In this document: positions 27,558-36,022 of the stretch, piece by piece
Numbering within the stretch: the stretch's first letter is position 1
Layout: every line of letters begins with the position of its first letter
NCBI RefSeq assembly: GCF_002078175.1
Contig: NZ_MWFK01000002.1
Location: forward strand, 2,170,001 to 2,234,000
Direction of reading: 5' to 3'
Length of the DNA stretch: 64,000 nucleotides
Source: Streptomyces sp. M41(2017)
GTDB taxonomy: Bacteria > Actinomycetota > Actinomycetes > Streptomycetales > Streptomycetaceae
Notes under the pieces: model-generated
Databases searched by the model: none
What the model was told of the DNA's origin: nothing
What the model saw: the letters and a program-made list of their open reading frames with translations, nothing else
Program-made: the position numbers and the translations under genes

Positions 27558-28966
27558 TGTCCTCCGTCCCCCGGCTGGTCGTCGCCGCGCCCTCCTCGGG
27601 CAGCGGCAAGACCACCGTGGCCACCGGGCTGATGGCGGCCTTCGCCGCGCGGGGGCTCGCCGTGTCCCCGCACAAGGTGGGGCCCGACTACATCGATCCC
27701 GGATACCACGCGCTCGCCACCGGGCGCGTGGGGCGGAACCTGGACTCCTACCTGTGCGGCACCGAGCTGATCGGGCCGCTGTTCGCGCACGGCGCGCGCG
27801 GCTGCGACCTCGCGGTCGTCGAGGGCGTGATGGGCCTCTACGACGGCGCCGCCGGGGAGGGTGAACTCGCCTCCACGGCTCAGGTCGCGAAGCTGCTGCG
27901 CGCGCCCGTGGTGCTGGTCGTCGACGCGTCCTCGCAGTCGCGCTCGGTGGCCGCGCTGGTGCACGGTTTCGCCTCCTGGGACCCCGAGGTGCGGGTCGCC
28001 GGGGTGATCCTCAACAAGGTCGGCTCCGACCGGCACGAGGCCATGCTGCGCGAGGCGCTGGACGCCTCCGGAGTGCCGGTCCTCGGCGCGCTGCGGCGGG
28101 CCCCGCAGGTCGGCACCCCGTCACGGCACCTGGGGCTCGTGCCGGTCGCCGAGCGGCGCGCGGAAGCGGTCGAGGCGGTCGCCGCCCTGGCCGCGCGGGT
28201 CGGCGCCGGATGCGACCTGGACGCGCTGTTCGCGCTGGCGCGCGGCGCGGGCGCCCTGCCGGGCGCCGCGTGGGACGCGGCCGAGGCCGTCGGCCCGTCG
28301 TCCGCGGCACGGCGCACCGCGCCCGGCGGGACGGCCCCGATCACGCCGGAGGCCGCGGACGGCGTGCGGCGCGTCGCCGTCGCCGGTGGCCCCGCCTTCA
28401 CCTTCTCCTACGCCGAACACGCCGAACTGCTCACCGCCGCCGGGGCCGAGGTCGTCGTCTTCGACCCGCTGCGGGACGAGCGGCTCCCCGAGGGGACGGG
28501 CGGGCTGGTCATCGGTGGCGGATTCCCCGAGGTGTACGCGCCCGAGCTGTCCGCCAACGAGCCGCTGCGCAAGGCGGTGGCCGAGCTGGCGTTCGCCGGG
28601 GCGCCGGTCGCGGCCGAATGCGCCGGGCTGCTCTACCTGGCGCGGGAGCTCGACGGGCAGCCCATGTGCGGGGTGGTCGACGCCACGGCCCGGATGCACG
28701 AGCGGCTCACCCTCGGCTACCGCGACGCCGTGGCCGTCACCGACAGTGTGCTCGCGGCGGCCGGAACGCGGATGCGCGGCCACGAGTTCCACCGGACCGT
28801 CGTCGAGCCCGGCGCCGGTCCGGCCCCCGCCTGGGGGGTGCGCGCGCCGGAGCGGCGCGTCGAAGGTTTCGTGCAGAGCGGTGTGCACGCGAGTTATCTG
28901 CACACGCACTGGGCGTCCGAGCCCGGTGTGGCCCGTCGGTTCGTGGAGAGGTGCCTGACGTCATGA
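27557..28966 (+). CDS. cobB: Cobyrinic/hydrogenobyrinic acid a,c-diamide synthase CobB
   Basis: 469-aa protein with an N-terminal APSSGSGKTT P-loop, VVEGVMGLYDG, and a C-terminal glutamine amidotransferase with VAAECAGLLYLA (nucleophilic Cys) and a closing SYLHTHW. It amidates the a and c side chains using glutamine and ATP; in the aerobic route the substrate is hydrogenobyrinic acid. ATG at 27557 is chosen because it overlaps the CobO stop by one base (TGATG); two in-frame GTG codons at 27551 and 27554 are alternatives. Its own stop overlaps cobI by ATGA. Confidence 0.93.
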   Translation: MSSVPRLVVAAPSSGSGKTTVATGLMAAFAARGLAVSPHKVGPDYIDPGYHALATGRVGRNLDSYLCGTELIGPLFAHGARGCDLAVVEGVMGLYDGAAGEGELASTAQVAKLLRAPVVLVVDASSQSRSVAALVHGFASWDPEVRVAGVILNKVGSDRHEAMLREALDASGVPVLGALRRAPQVGTPSRHLGLVPVAERRAEAVEAVAALAARVGAGCDLDALFALARGAGALPGAAWDAAEAVGPSSAARRTAPGGTAPITPEAADGVRRVAVAGGPAFTFSYAEHAELLTAAGAEVVVFDPLRDERLPEGTGGLVIGGGFPEVYAPELSANEPLRKAVAELAFAGAPVAAECAGLLYLARELDGQPMCGVVDATARMHERLTLGYRDAVAVTDSVLAAAGTRMRGHEFHRTVVEPGAGPAPAWGVRAPERRVEGFVQSGVHASYLHTHWASEPGVARRFVERCLTS

Positions 28967-29694
28967 GCAGCAAGCTGATCGGAGTCGGGGTTGGACCCGG
29001 CGACCCCGAGCTGGTGACCGTCAAGGGCGTCAACGCGCTCCGGGCCGCGGAGGTCGTCGTCGTCCCCGTGATGGACACCGGGGAGCGGGGCCGCGCCGAG
29101 GCGACCGTCCTGCACTACGTGCCCGAGGAGAAGGTCCTGCGGGTGGTCTTCGCGCTCAACGAGCGCAGCGACCACGCCCGGCGCGAGGCCGCCTGGGACG
29201 CGGCGGGCGCCCGGGTCGCGGATCTCCTCGCCCGGCACGCCACGGTCGCCTTCGCGACCATCGGCGACCCCAACGTGTACTCGACGTTCACCTATCTCGC
29301 GCACACCATCGGCGAGCTGGTCCCGGGCACGGTCGTGGAGAGCGTGCCCGGCATCACCGCCATGCAGGACCTCGCCGCCCGCTCGGGCGCCGTGCTCACC
29401 GAGGGCACCGAGCCGCTCACGCTCGTCCCGGTGACGGCGGGCGCGGCCGTGTTGAAGGACGCGCTGAACGGGCCGGGCACGGTCGTCGCGTACAAGTTCG
29501 GGCGGCAGGCGCGCGAGGTCGCCGAGGCGCTGCGGGACAGCGGGCGGATCGACGACGCGGTGTGGGGGTCGGCGCTCGGTCTGGAGGGCGAGTCGATCCG
29601 ACGGGCCGGTGACCTCGCCGGCGAACCGCTGCCGTACCTCTCGACCCTCATCGCACCCGCGCCCCGCGACGGGAAACGCGGCGGGAAGCTGTGA
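28963..29694 (+). CDS. cobI: Precorrin-2 C20-methyltransferase CobI
   Basis: 243-aa SAM-dependent methyltransferase of the tetrapyrrole methylase family. VGVGPGDPELVTVKGVNALR forms the SAM-binding P-loop region and TIGDPNVYSTFTYL is the characteristic GDP-containing motif of CobI/CbiL. It methylates C20 of precorrin-2. The gene is the last of the riboswitch-controlled half and is closed by a weak GC hairpin before the ZIP gene. Confidence 0.93.
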   Translation: MSSKLIGVGVGPGDPELVTVKGVNALRAAEVVVVPVMDTGERGRAEATVLHYVPEEKVLRVVFALNERSDHARREAAWDAAGARVADLLARHATVAFATIGDPNVYSTFTYLAHTIGELVPGTVVESVPGITAMQDLAARSGAVLTEGTEPLTLVPVTAGAAVLKDALNGPGTVVAYKFGRQAREVAEALRDSGRIDDAVWGSALGLEGESIRRAGDLAGEPLPYLSTLIAPAPRDGKRGGKL

Positions 29695-29744
29695 GCGGCA
29701 GCTCTCCGGCACGTCCCGCGGCCCGTCCGGCGGGCGGCGCGGGC

Positions 29745-30473
29745 TCAGCTCGCGATGCCCACCACCAGCCAGATGAAGCCCACACCCGCGACCGTGAACA
29801 GCAGGGTCGAGCGGGCCGGGTGGTCGTGGTGCGCCTCGGGGAGGATCTCGGCGGCGGCCAGGTACAGGAGCACGCCGCCGAAGAGGCCGAGATAGCCGCC
29901 GAGCAGCGCCTCCGGGATCGTGAACAACAAGGTGGAGGCGGCGCCGACCACCGGGGCCGCCGCGTCCGCGAACAGCATGAACAGGGCCTTGCGGCGGGCG
30001 TTCCCGTACAGGCTGGTGATCGTGTAGGTGTTGAAACCGTCCGCGAAGTCGTGGGCGACGACGGCGAGGGCGACCGCGAGGGCCATGCCGCCGCCGACCT
30101 GGAAGGCCGCGCCGATCGCGACGCCGTCCATCGCGCTGTGGCCGACCATGGCGCCCGCCGCCGTCAGCCCCACCTCGGGCGCGCGGCCGTCGTGCTCGTC
30201 ACCGCCGTGCGCGGCCTGCCGGTGCGCGAGCAGCCGTTCGACCAGATGGGCCAGCAGGAAGCCGGCCACGAACAGCAGCAGCGCGGCCGGTACGCCGAAC
30301 ACTTCCCGGCCCGCCGTGGCGAGTGCCTCCGGCAGCAGGTCGAGGCCGACCACGCCGAGCATCAGGCCGCCGGCCAGTCCGAGGACCAGGTGCCGACGGT
30401 CGGTCACCCGCTGTGCCGTCCAGCCGCCGGCCAGCGTCATCAGGAACGCGCCGAGCGCGACGAGGACCGCCAT
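29745..30473 (-). CDS. ZIP family divalent metal transporter
   Basis: 242-aa membrane protein with seven to eight helices. Helix 4 carries HSAMDGVAIG and helix 5 AHDFADGFN, the two metal-binding motifs of ZIP proteins, and a His-rich loop HGGDEHDGR lies before them. ZIP proteins import Zn2+, Fe2+ or Co2+. It is wedged between the two halves of the cobalamin cluster and divergent from cobM; the shared 108-base gap carries a perfect palindrome (separate entry). A role in supplying cobalt, or in metal homeostasis tied to cobalamin synthesis, is suggested by this position but not proven. Confidence 0.88.
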   Translation of the reverse strand: MAVLVALGAFLMTLAGGWTAQRVTDRRHLVLGLAGGLMLGVVGLDLLPEALATAGREVFGVPAALLLFVAGFLLAHLVERLLAHRQAAHGGDEHDGRAPEVGLTAAGAMVGHSAMDGVAIGAAFQVGGGMALAVALAVVAHDFADGFNTYTITSLYGNARRKALFMLFADAAAPVVGAASTLLFTIPEALLGGYLGLFGGVLLYLAAAEILPEAHHDHPARSTLLFTVAGVGFIWLVVGIAS

Positions 30474-30533
30474 AGGCCCTTGCTATCCGATCAACCCCCG
30501 TTCGCGCACCTTCGGCGACGGCCCCGTGCCCAC

Positions 30534-30548
30534 TGATGTGCCACATCA
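30534..30548. promoter_or_regulatory. 15-bp 7-1-7 palindrome between ZIP gene and cobM
   Basis: TGATGTGCCACATCA is a perfect inverted repeat of 7 bases around one central base. Its centre is 41 bases before cobM and 68 before the ZIP start. Fur-family boxes, including the Streptomyces Zur box, share the 7-1-7 layout, although this core is not the known Zur sequence. It is a candidate operator for both directions. Confidence 0.6.
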
Positions 30549-30581
30549 CCCCAGTTTTTCCGTAGGAGAGGACCGATTCCC

Positions 30582-31418
30582 ATGGCCGATGCCCCCACCG
30601 GCAAAGTGACCTTCGTCGGTGCCGGCCCCGGCGCCGCCGACCTGCTGACCTTCCGTGCCGCGCGCGCCATCGCCGAGGCCGACGTGGTGATCTGGGCCGC
30701 CAGCCTGGTGCAGGCCGAGGTCCTCGACCACGCGCGTGAGGATGCCGAGATCCTCGACTCGGCGACGATGTCGCTGGAGGACGTCGTCGCCGTGTACGAG
30801 CGGGCCCGGGAGCACGGGCTGCGGGTGGCGCGGATCCACTCCGGCGACCCGGCGCTGTGGGGCGGTACGCAGGAGCAGATGGACCGGTGCGCGGAGCTCG
30901 GGATCGCGACGGAGATCGTTCCGGGCGTCTCGTCCTTCTCGGCGGCGGCGGCGCTCGCGGGCCGCGAGCTGACCATCCCCGAGGTCGCGCAGTCGGTGAT
31001 CCTCACCCGGCTCGGCGGCGGCAAGACGCCGATGCCGCCCGGCGAGGAGGTCCGGGAGTTCGCCAAGCACGGCACGACGATGGCGCTGTTCCTGTCGGCG
31101 GCCCGCAGCGGCCAGCTCGTGCGGGAGCTGCTGGAGGGCGGCTATCCGACATCCACGCCGGTCGTCGTCGCCCACCAGGTGACCTGGCCGGAGGAGCTGA
31201 TCGTGACGTGCACGATCGGCACGCTGGAGGAGACCGTCAAGGAGCACAAGCTCTGGAAGCACACCCTCTTCCTGGTCGGCCCGGCGCTGGACGCGAGCGG
31301 GACCCGCTCGCACCTCTACCACCCCGGCCACTTCCACGGGTTCCGCAAGGCCGACCCGCAGGCGCGCGCGGAGCTGCGCGCGGCACGCCGGAGCGCCGCG
31401 CAGGGGCCCGCGTCGTGA
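30582..31418 (+). CDS. cobM: Precorrin-4 C11-methyltransferase CobM
   Basis: 278-aa tetrapyrrole methylase. VTFVGAGPGAADLLTFRAAR is the SAM loop, IHSGDPALWGGTQEQ the family motif with the GDP core, and the C-terminus carries the conserved HTLFLVGPAL region. It methylates C11. GTAGGAGAGG lies 13 bases upstream of the ATG. It starts the second run of cobalamin genes, which has no riboswitch of its own. Its stop overlaps the cobL start by GTGA. Confidence 0.93.
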   Translation: MADAPTGKVTFVGAGPGAADLLTFRAARAIAEADVVIWAASLVQAEVLDHAREDAEILDSATMSLEDVVAVYERAREHGLRVARIHSGDPALWGGTQEQMDRCAELGIATEIVPGVSSFSAAAALAGRELTIPEVAQSVILTRLGGGKTPMPPGEEVREFAKHGTTMALFLSAARSGQLVRELLEGGYPTSTPVVVAHQVTWPEELIVTCTIGTLEETVKEHKLWKHTLFLVGPALDASGTRSHLYHPGHFHGFRKADPQARAELRAARRSAAQGPAS

Positions 31419-32740
31419 GCGTGGAGGTCGTCGGCGCGGAGGACGGAGCCGTGCGCGCCGCGTCGGCGGACCGCTCCGAGGTGATCACCGTCGTCGGTAC
31501 GGGCACGGGGGCGCCGCTTCCCGCGGAGGCACTGGCGGTGCTCGCCGGGGCCGGGCTGGTCGTGGGGGGCCGGCGGCATCTGGCGGCGGCCCCGCTCGCG
31601 GACCGGACCGGACAGATCGTGCTCGGTCCGCTGGCGCCGGCGCTCGACGGCATCGCCCGGTACACGGACGCCGGAGCGCCGGACGGGCCGGTCGTGGTGC
31701 TCGCCTCGGGCGACCCCGGGTTCTTCGGGATCGTGCGGGCGCTGGCCGAACGGTTCGGGACCGGGCGCCTCGACGTGCGGCCCGGCGTCTCCTCGGTGGC
31801 GACCGCCTTCGCCCGGGTGGGGATGCCCTGGGACGACGCGGTGGTCGTCAGCGCGCACGGCCGGGATCTGCGGACGGCCGTCCAGGTCTGCCGGTCGCGG
31901 CCGAAGGTGGGCGTGCTGACCGGTCCGGGCGCCGGGCCCGCCGAACTGGGCGCCGCCCTCGTCCACCGGGGCGCCGACCGCGTCCTGGTCGTGGCGAGCG
32001 CGCTCGGCGACCCGGAGCGTGAACGCGTCGAGCGGGTCACGCCCGCCGAGGCGGCCGCCCGTGACTGGGGAACGGCGGTCAGCGTGGTCCTGTGCCTGGA
32101 CCCGGCCCGTGCCCTCGGCGCCGTGCGGACCGTCGCCGGTCCGCCGGCCGGGCCCGCCCGATGGGCCCTGGAGGAGAGCGAGTTCGCCCACCGCGACTCG
32201 ATGATCAGCAAGTTCGAGGTCCGCGCGCTGGCCCTCGCGCGGATCGGTCCCCGCCTCGGCGAGCTGGTGTGGGACGTCGGCGCGGGCTCCGGTTCCGTGG
32301 CCGTCGAGTGCGCGCGGTTCGGCGCGGCCGTCACGGCGGTCGAGAAGACCCTGGACGGCTGCGAACGCATCCGCGCCAACGCGGCCGCGCACGGCGTCGA
32401 CGTGCATGTCGTGCACGGGGCCGCGCCCACCGTGCTGTCCGACCTCGACGATCCGGACGCGGTCTTCATCGGCGGCGGCGGACGCGAACTGCCCGCCATC
32501 GTCGCGGCGTCGGCCCGCCGGGCGCGGCGCGCGGTCGTCGTCGCGATGGCCTCGCTCGACCGGGTGCCGGCCGCCCGCGACGCCCTGACCGCCGCCGGGT
32601 TCGACTGCGACGGCGTGCTGCTCCAGTCGTCGCGGCTCGCCCCGCTGCCGGGGGACGTGTCCCGGCTCGCCGCCACCAATCCCGTTTTCGTGCTGTGGGG
32701 CGTCCGGCCCCCGGCCCGTACCGAAGGAGGTCCCCAGTGA
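31415..32740 (+). CDS. cobL: Precorrin-6Y C5,15-methyltransferase/decarboxylase CobL
   Basis: 441-aa bifunctional enzyme. The N-terminal CbiE-type methylase domain (about residues 20-215) has VVGTGTGAPLPAEA and VLASGDPGFFGIV. The C-terminal CbiT-type SAM methyltransferase (about 230-430) has LVWDVGAGSGSVAVECAR. Together they methylate C5 and C15 and decarboxylate the acetate at C12. This CbiE-CbiT fusion is typical of aerobic producers. It overlaps both neighbours by GTGA. Confidence 0.93.
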   Translation: MSVEVVGAEDGAVRAASADRSEVITVVGTGTGAPLPAEALAVLAGAGLVVGGRRHLAAAPLADRTGQIVLGPLAPALDGIARYTDAGAPDGPVVVLASGDPGFFGIVRALAERFGTGRLDVRPGVSSVATAFARVGMPWDDAVVVSAHGRDLRTAVQVCRSRPKVGVLTGPGAGPAELGAALVHRGADRVLVVASALGDPERERVERVTPAEAAARDWGTAVSVVLCLDPARALGAVRTVAGPPAGPARWALEESEFAHRDSMISKFEVRALALARIGPRLGELVWDVGAGSGSVAVECARFGAAVTAVEKTLDGCERIRANAAAHGVDVHVVHGAAPTVLSDLDDPDAVFIGGGGRELPAIVAASARRARRAVVVAMASLDRVPAARDALTAAGFDCDGVLLQSSRLAPLPGDVSRLAATNPVFVLWGVRPPARTEGGPQ

Positions 32741-34443
32741 TCGGCCTGATCTCCGCCACGGCGGCGGGTGCGGCGGCCCGCGACCGGCTGGCCGCCGCAT
32801 GGCCCGCGCGCACCCGGGTGTACGACGGGCCCGTGGCGGACGCCGTACGGCGGGCCTTCACGGAGTGCGACCAGCTGGTGTGCTTCCTCGCCACCGGCGC
32901 GGTCGTCCGGCTCGTCGCCCCGCTGCTCGCGGACAAGGCGTCCGACCCCGGGGTGGTGTGCGTCGACGAGGCGGGCCGGTTCGCGGTGCCGCTGGTCGGG
33001 GGCCACGCGGGCGGGGCCAACGACCTCGCGCGCGAGGTCGGCGAGGTGCTCGGTGCCGAGCCGGTGGTGACGACGGCGACCGACGCGGTGGGGATGCCGG
33101 GCCTGGACACGCTCGGCCTGCCCGTGGAGGGCGACGTCGCCGGGGTCTCGCGGGCCGTGCTCGACGGCGAACCGGTGGTGCTGGACGCGGAGACGGTCTG
33201 GCCGCTGCCCGCGCTGCCGCCGAACGTCGGTGCCCCCGCCGGGGACGGGGCCGCCGTGATCCGCGTGTCCGACCGCGCCCAGGGACCCGCCGCGCGCGAG
33301 GTCGTACTGCGCCCGCCGTCCCTCGTCGTCGGCGTCGGCGCCTCGCGGGGCGCACCCGTGGAGGAGATCCTCGGACTCGTCGGGGAGGCCCTGGCGGACG
33401 CCGGCCTCTGCGTCCGGTCGGTCGCCGAACTCGCCACCGTGGACGCCAAGTCGCAGGAGCCCGGCATCCTCGGGGCCGCCGCCCGGCTCGGCGTCCCCGT
33501 CGTCACCCACACCGCCGCGGAACTCGCGGCGGTCACGGTGCCCAACCCCTCCGAGGCGCCGCTCGCCGCCGTGGGGACGCCCTCCGTGGCGGAGGCCGCG
33601 GCCCTCGTGGGCGGCGGTGAACTCCTCGTCCCCAAGAGGAAGTCGGTGCGCGCGGACGGCTCGCCCGCGATGGCGACCGTCGCGGTGGTCCGCCGGCCGG
33701 CCCGTGGACGGCTCGCCGTCGTGGGCCTCGGCCCCGGCGCCCGCGACCTGCTCACCCCGCGCGCCACACGGGAGTTGCGCCGGGCCTCGGTGCTCGTCGG
33801 GCTCGACCAGTACGTCGACCAGATCCGCGATCTGCTGCGGCCCGGCACCCTCGTCCTGGAGTCGGGGCTCGGCGCCGAGGAGGAGCGGGCGCGCACGGCG
33901 GTGGCCGAGGCCCGGCGCGGTCGGGCCGTGGCGTTGATCGGCAGCGGTGACGCGGGGGTGTACGCGATGGCGTCGCCCGCGCTGGCCGAGGCGTCCGACG
34001 ACATCGACGTGGTGGGGGTGCCGGGGGTGACCGCCGCGCTGGCCGCGGGGTCGATCCTGGGCGCGCCGCTCGGCCACGACCACGTGTCGATCAGCCTGTC
34101 CGACCTGCACACACCGTGGGAGGTCATCGAGCGGCGGGTCCGCGCGGCGGCCGAGGCCGACATCGTCGTGACGTTCTACAACCCGCGCAGCCGGGGCCGG
34201 GACTGGCAGTTGCCGAAGGCCCTCGCGATCCTCGCCGAGCACCGGAAACCCGTCACGCCCGTCGGGGTCGTGCGCAACGCCTCCCGGCCGGACGAGTCGA
34301 GCCGGGTGACGACGCTGGGTTCCCTGGATCCGGCGATCGTCGACATGATGACCGTGGTGACCGTGGGCAACACGGCGACCCGTGAGATCGCCGGGCGCAT
34401 GGTCACGCCGCGCGGCTACCGCTGGCAGGAGGAGTCCGAGTGA
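32737..34443 (+). CDS. cobJ: Fused CbiG-like and CobJ (precorrin-3B C17-methyltransferase)
   Basis: 568-aa fusion. Residues 1-320 are CbiG-like: VCFLATGAVVRLVAPLL, GGHAGGANDLAREV and LVPKRKSVRADGSPAMA. Residues from about 325 form the CobJ methylase: VVGLGPGARDLLTPRA, GSGDAGVYAMA and VGVVRNASRP. CobJ methylates C17 and contracts the ring. CbiG belongs to the anaerobic route, where it opens the cobalt delta-lactone, so its fusion here mixes both pathways in one protein. A strong GAAGGAGG precedes the GTG, which overlaps the cobL stop. Overlaps cobH by GTGA. Confidence 0.93.
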   Translation: MIGLISATAAGAAARDRLAAAWPARTRVYDGPVADAVRRAFTECDQLVCFLATGAVVRLVAPLLADKASDPGVVCVDEAGRFAVPLVGGHAGGANDLAREVGEVLGAEPVVTTATDAVGMPGLDTLGLPVEGDVAGVSRAVLDGEPVVLDAETVWPLPALPPNVGAPAGDGAAVIRVSDRAQGPAAREVVLRPPSLVVGVGASRGAPVEEILGLVGEALADAGLCVRSVAELATVDAKSQEPGILGAAARLGVPVVTHTAAELAAVTVPNPSEAPLAAVGTPSVAEAAALVGGGELLVPKRKSVRADGSPAMATVAVVRRPARGRLAVVGLGPGARDLLTPRATRELRRASVLVGLDQYVDQIRDLLRPGTLVLESGLGAEEERARTAVAEARRGRAVALIGSGDAGVYAMASPALAEASDDIDVVGVPGVTAALAAGSILGAPLGHDHVSISLSDLHTPWEVIERRVRAAAEADIVVTFYNPRSRGRDWQLPKALAILAEHRKPVTPVGVVRNASRPDESSRVTTLGSLDPAIVDMMTVVTVGNTATREIAGRMVTPRGYRWQEESE

Positions 34444-35093
34444 GCCAGGTGTTCCCGGAGGGCCGGGTCGTGCACCCCATCGAGCAGGAGTCGTTCCGGC
34501 GGCTGCGCTCGCGGCTGGACACCTCGCACCTCCCGCCGCTGACCCGGGCGGTGGTGGAGCGGGTGATCCACTCCGCCGCCGACCTGGAGTACGCCGACGA
34601 CCTGGTCACCGACGAGGAGTCCCTGCGGCGCGCGCACGCCGCGCTGCACGCCGGGGCGCCCGTCGTGGTGGACGTCGAGATGGTCGCCGCCGGCATCACC
34701 CGCCGCGCCACCGTCTGCCGCCTCAGGGAGGCCGTGTCGGGCCCGGCTCTGACGCGCTCCGCGCACGCCGTGCGGCTCGCGTACGAACAGGTCGGGCCCG
34801 GCGCCCTGTGGGTGATCGGCTGCGCGCCCACCGCTCTGGAGGAGCTGCTCCGGCTGGACGCCGCCCCCGCGCTCGTCATCGGTCTGCCCGTCGGTTTCGT
34901 CGGCGCCGCCGAGTCCAAGGCGGCGCTGCGCGCGAGCGGACTGCCCGCCGTCAGCAACGTGTCCGAGAAGGGCGGTTCGGCGGTCGCGGCCGCCGCTCTG
35001 AACGCCCTGCTGTACCACCCCACCCCCACCCCCCCGGCCGCTGAGGCCTCGACGACCGTCGAGGCCGGCGCGCCCGTCAAGGAGACATCGTGA
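34440..35093 (+). CDS. cobH: Precorrin-8X methylmutase CobH
   Basis: 217-aa protein of normal CobH/CbiC length. The active-site histidine is H44 in RVIHSAADLEYADDL. VIGLPVGFVGAAESKAAL later fits the conserved substrate loop. It moves the methyl group from C11 to C12, giving hydrogenobyrinic acid. The C-terminus is Pro and Thr-rich and looks disordered. It overlaps cobJ and the next gene by GTGA. Confidence 0.93.
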   Translation: MSQVFPEGRVVHPIEQESFRRLRSRLDTSHLPPLTRAVVERVIHSAADLEYADDLVTDEESLRRAHAALHAGAPVVVDVEMVAAGITRRATVCRLREAVSGPALTRSAHAVRLAYEQVGPGALWVIGCAPTALEELLRLDAAPALVIGLPVGFVGAAESKAALRASGLPAVSNVSEKGGSAVAAAALNALLYHPTPTPPAAEASTTVEAGAPVKETS

Positions 35094-36022
35094 CCACCCC
35101 TCCCCCCGCGCTGCTCATCGCCGGCCACGGCACCCGGGACGAGGCCGGCGCCGAGGCGTTCCGGTCCTTCGTACGGGAGTTGGGACGCCGCCATCCCGAA
35201 CTGCCGGTCGCCGGCGGGTTCATCGAGCTGTCGCCGCCCCCGCTGGGCGACGCCGTCACCGAGCTGGTCGAGCGAGGGGTGCGCCGCTTCGCCGCCGTCC
35301 CGCTGATGCTGGTGTCCGCCGGGCACGCCAAGGGGGACATCCCGGCGGCGCTGAACCGTGAGAAGGAGCGTCATCCCGGGATCTCGTACACCTACGGGCG
35401 TCCGCTGGGGCCGCACCCCTCGCTGCTCGCGGTGCTGGAGCGGCGGCTGGACGAAGCGCTCGGCGGCGCGGCGCGCACGCCCGAGGACCGCGCCGACGTG
35501 ACGGTGCTGCTCGTCGGCCGCGGCTCCACCGACCCGGACGCCAACGCCGAGGTGCACAAGGCGGCCCGGCTGCTGTGGGAGGGCCGCGGCTACGCGGGCG
35601 TCGAGACGGCGTTCGTGTCGCTGGCGGCCCCGGACGTGCCGTCCGGTCTCGACCGCTGCGTGAAGCTCGGCGCCCGCCGGATCGTGGTCCTGCCCTACTT
35701 CCTGTTCACCGGCATCCTCCCGGAGCGCGTACGGCAGCAGACCGAGGGCTGGGCCGCCGCCCACCCGGACGTCGAGGTGCGCTCCGCCGACGTGATCGGC
35801 CCGGAGCCGGAGCTCCTGGACCTGGTCATGGAGCGCTACCGGGAGGCCGTCCGGGGCGACCTGCGGATGAACTGCGACTCCTGCGTCTACCGCATCGCGC
35901 TGCCCGGCTTCGAGGACAAGGTGGGGCTCCCCCAGCAGCCGCACTTCCACCCGGACGACGACGGCCACCACGACGGACACGGGCACCACCACGGCGGCCA
36001 CGCACACTCCCATGCGCACTGA
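35090..36022 (+). CDS. cbiX: CbiX-like sirohydrochlorin chelatase with His-rich tail
   Basis: 310-aa protein with two tandem CbiX halves. The first has the catalytic AGHGTRDEAG and SAGHAKGDIP with both metal-binding His; the second is LVGRGSTDPDANAEVHKAARLL and YFLFTGILPE, where one His is replaced, as in long CbiX proteins. A Cys-rich MNCDSCVYR follows, then the last 26 residues hold 12 His (GHHDGHGHHHGGHAHSH). The enzyme inserts Co2+ or Fe2+ into sirohydrochlorin. The tail suggests metal storage or chaperoning. Early cobalt insertion next to a late-insertion CobN is odd, so iron for sirohaem is also possible. Confidence 0.88.
   Translation: MTTPPPALLIAGHGTRDEAGAEAFRSFVRELGRRHPELPVAGGFIELSPPPLGDAVTELVERGVRRFAAVPLMLVSAGHAKGDIPAALNREKERHPGISYTYGRPLGPHPSLLAVLERRLDEALGGAARTPEDRADVTVLLVGRGSTDPDANAEVHKAARLLWEGRGYAGVETAFVSLAAPDVPSGLDRCVKLGARRIVVLPYFLFTGILPERVRQQTEGWAAAHPDVEVRSADVIGPEPELLDLVMERYREAVRGDLRMNCDSCVYRIALPGFEDKVGLPQQPHFHPDDDGHHDGHGHHHGGHAHSHAH

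Noticed and set aside
30474..30581. Second cobalamin riboswitch before cobM
   Set aside because: The gap is too short and has no B12 box or GCCACTG core.
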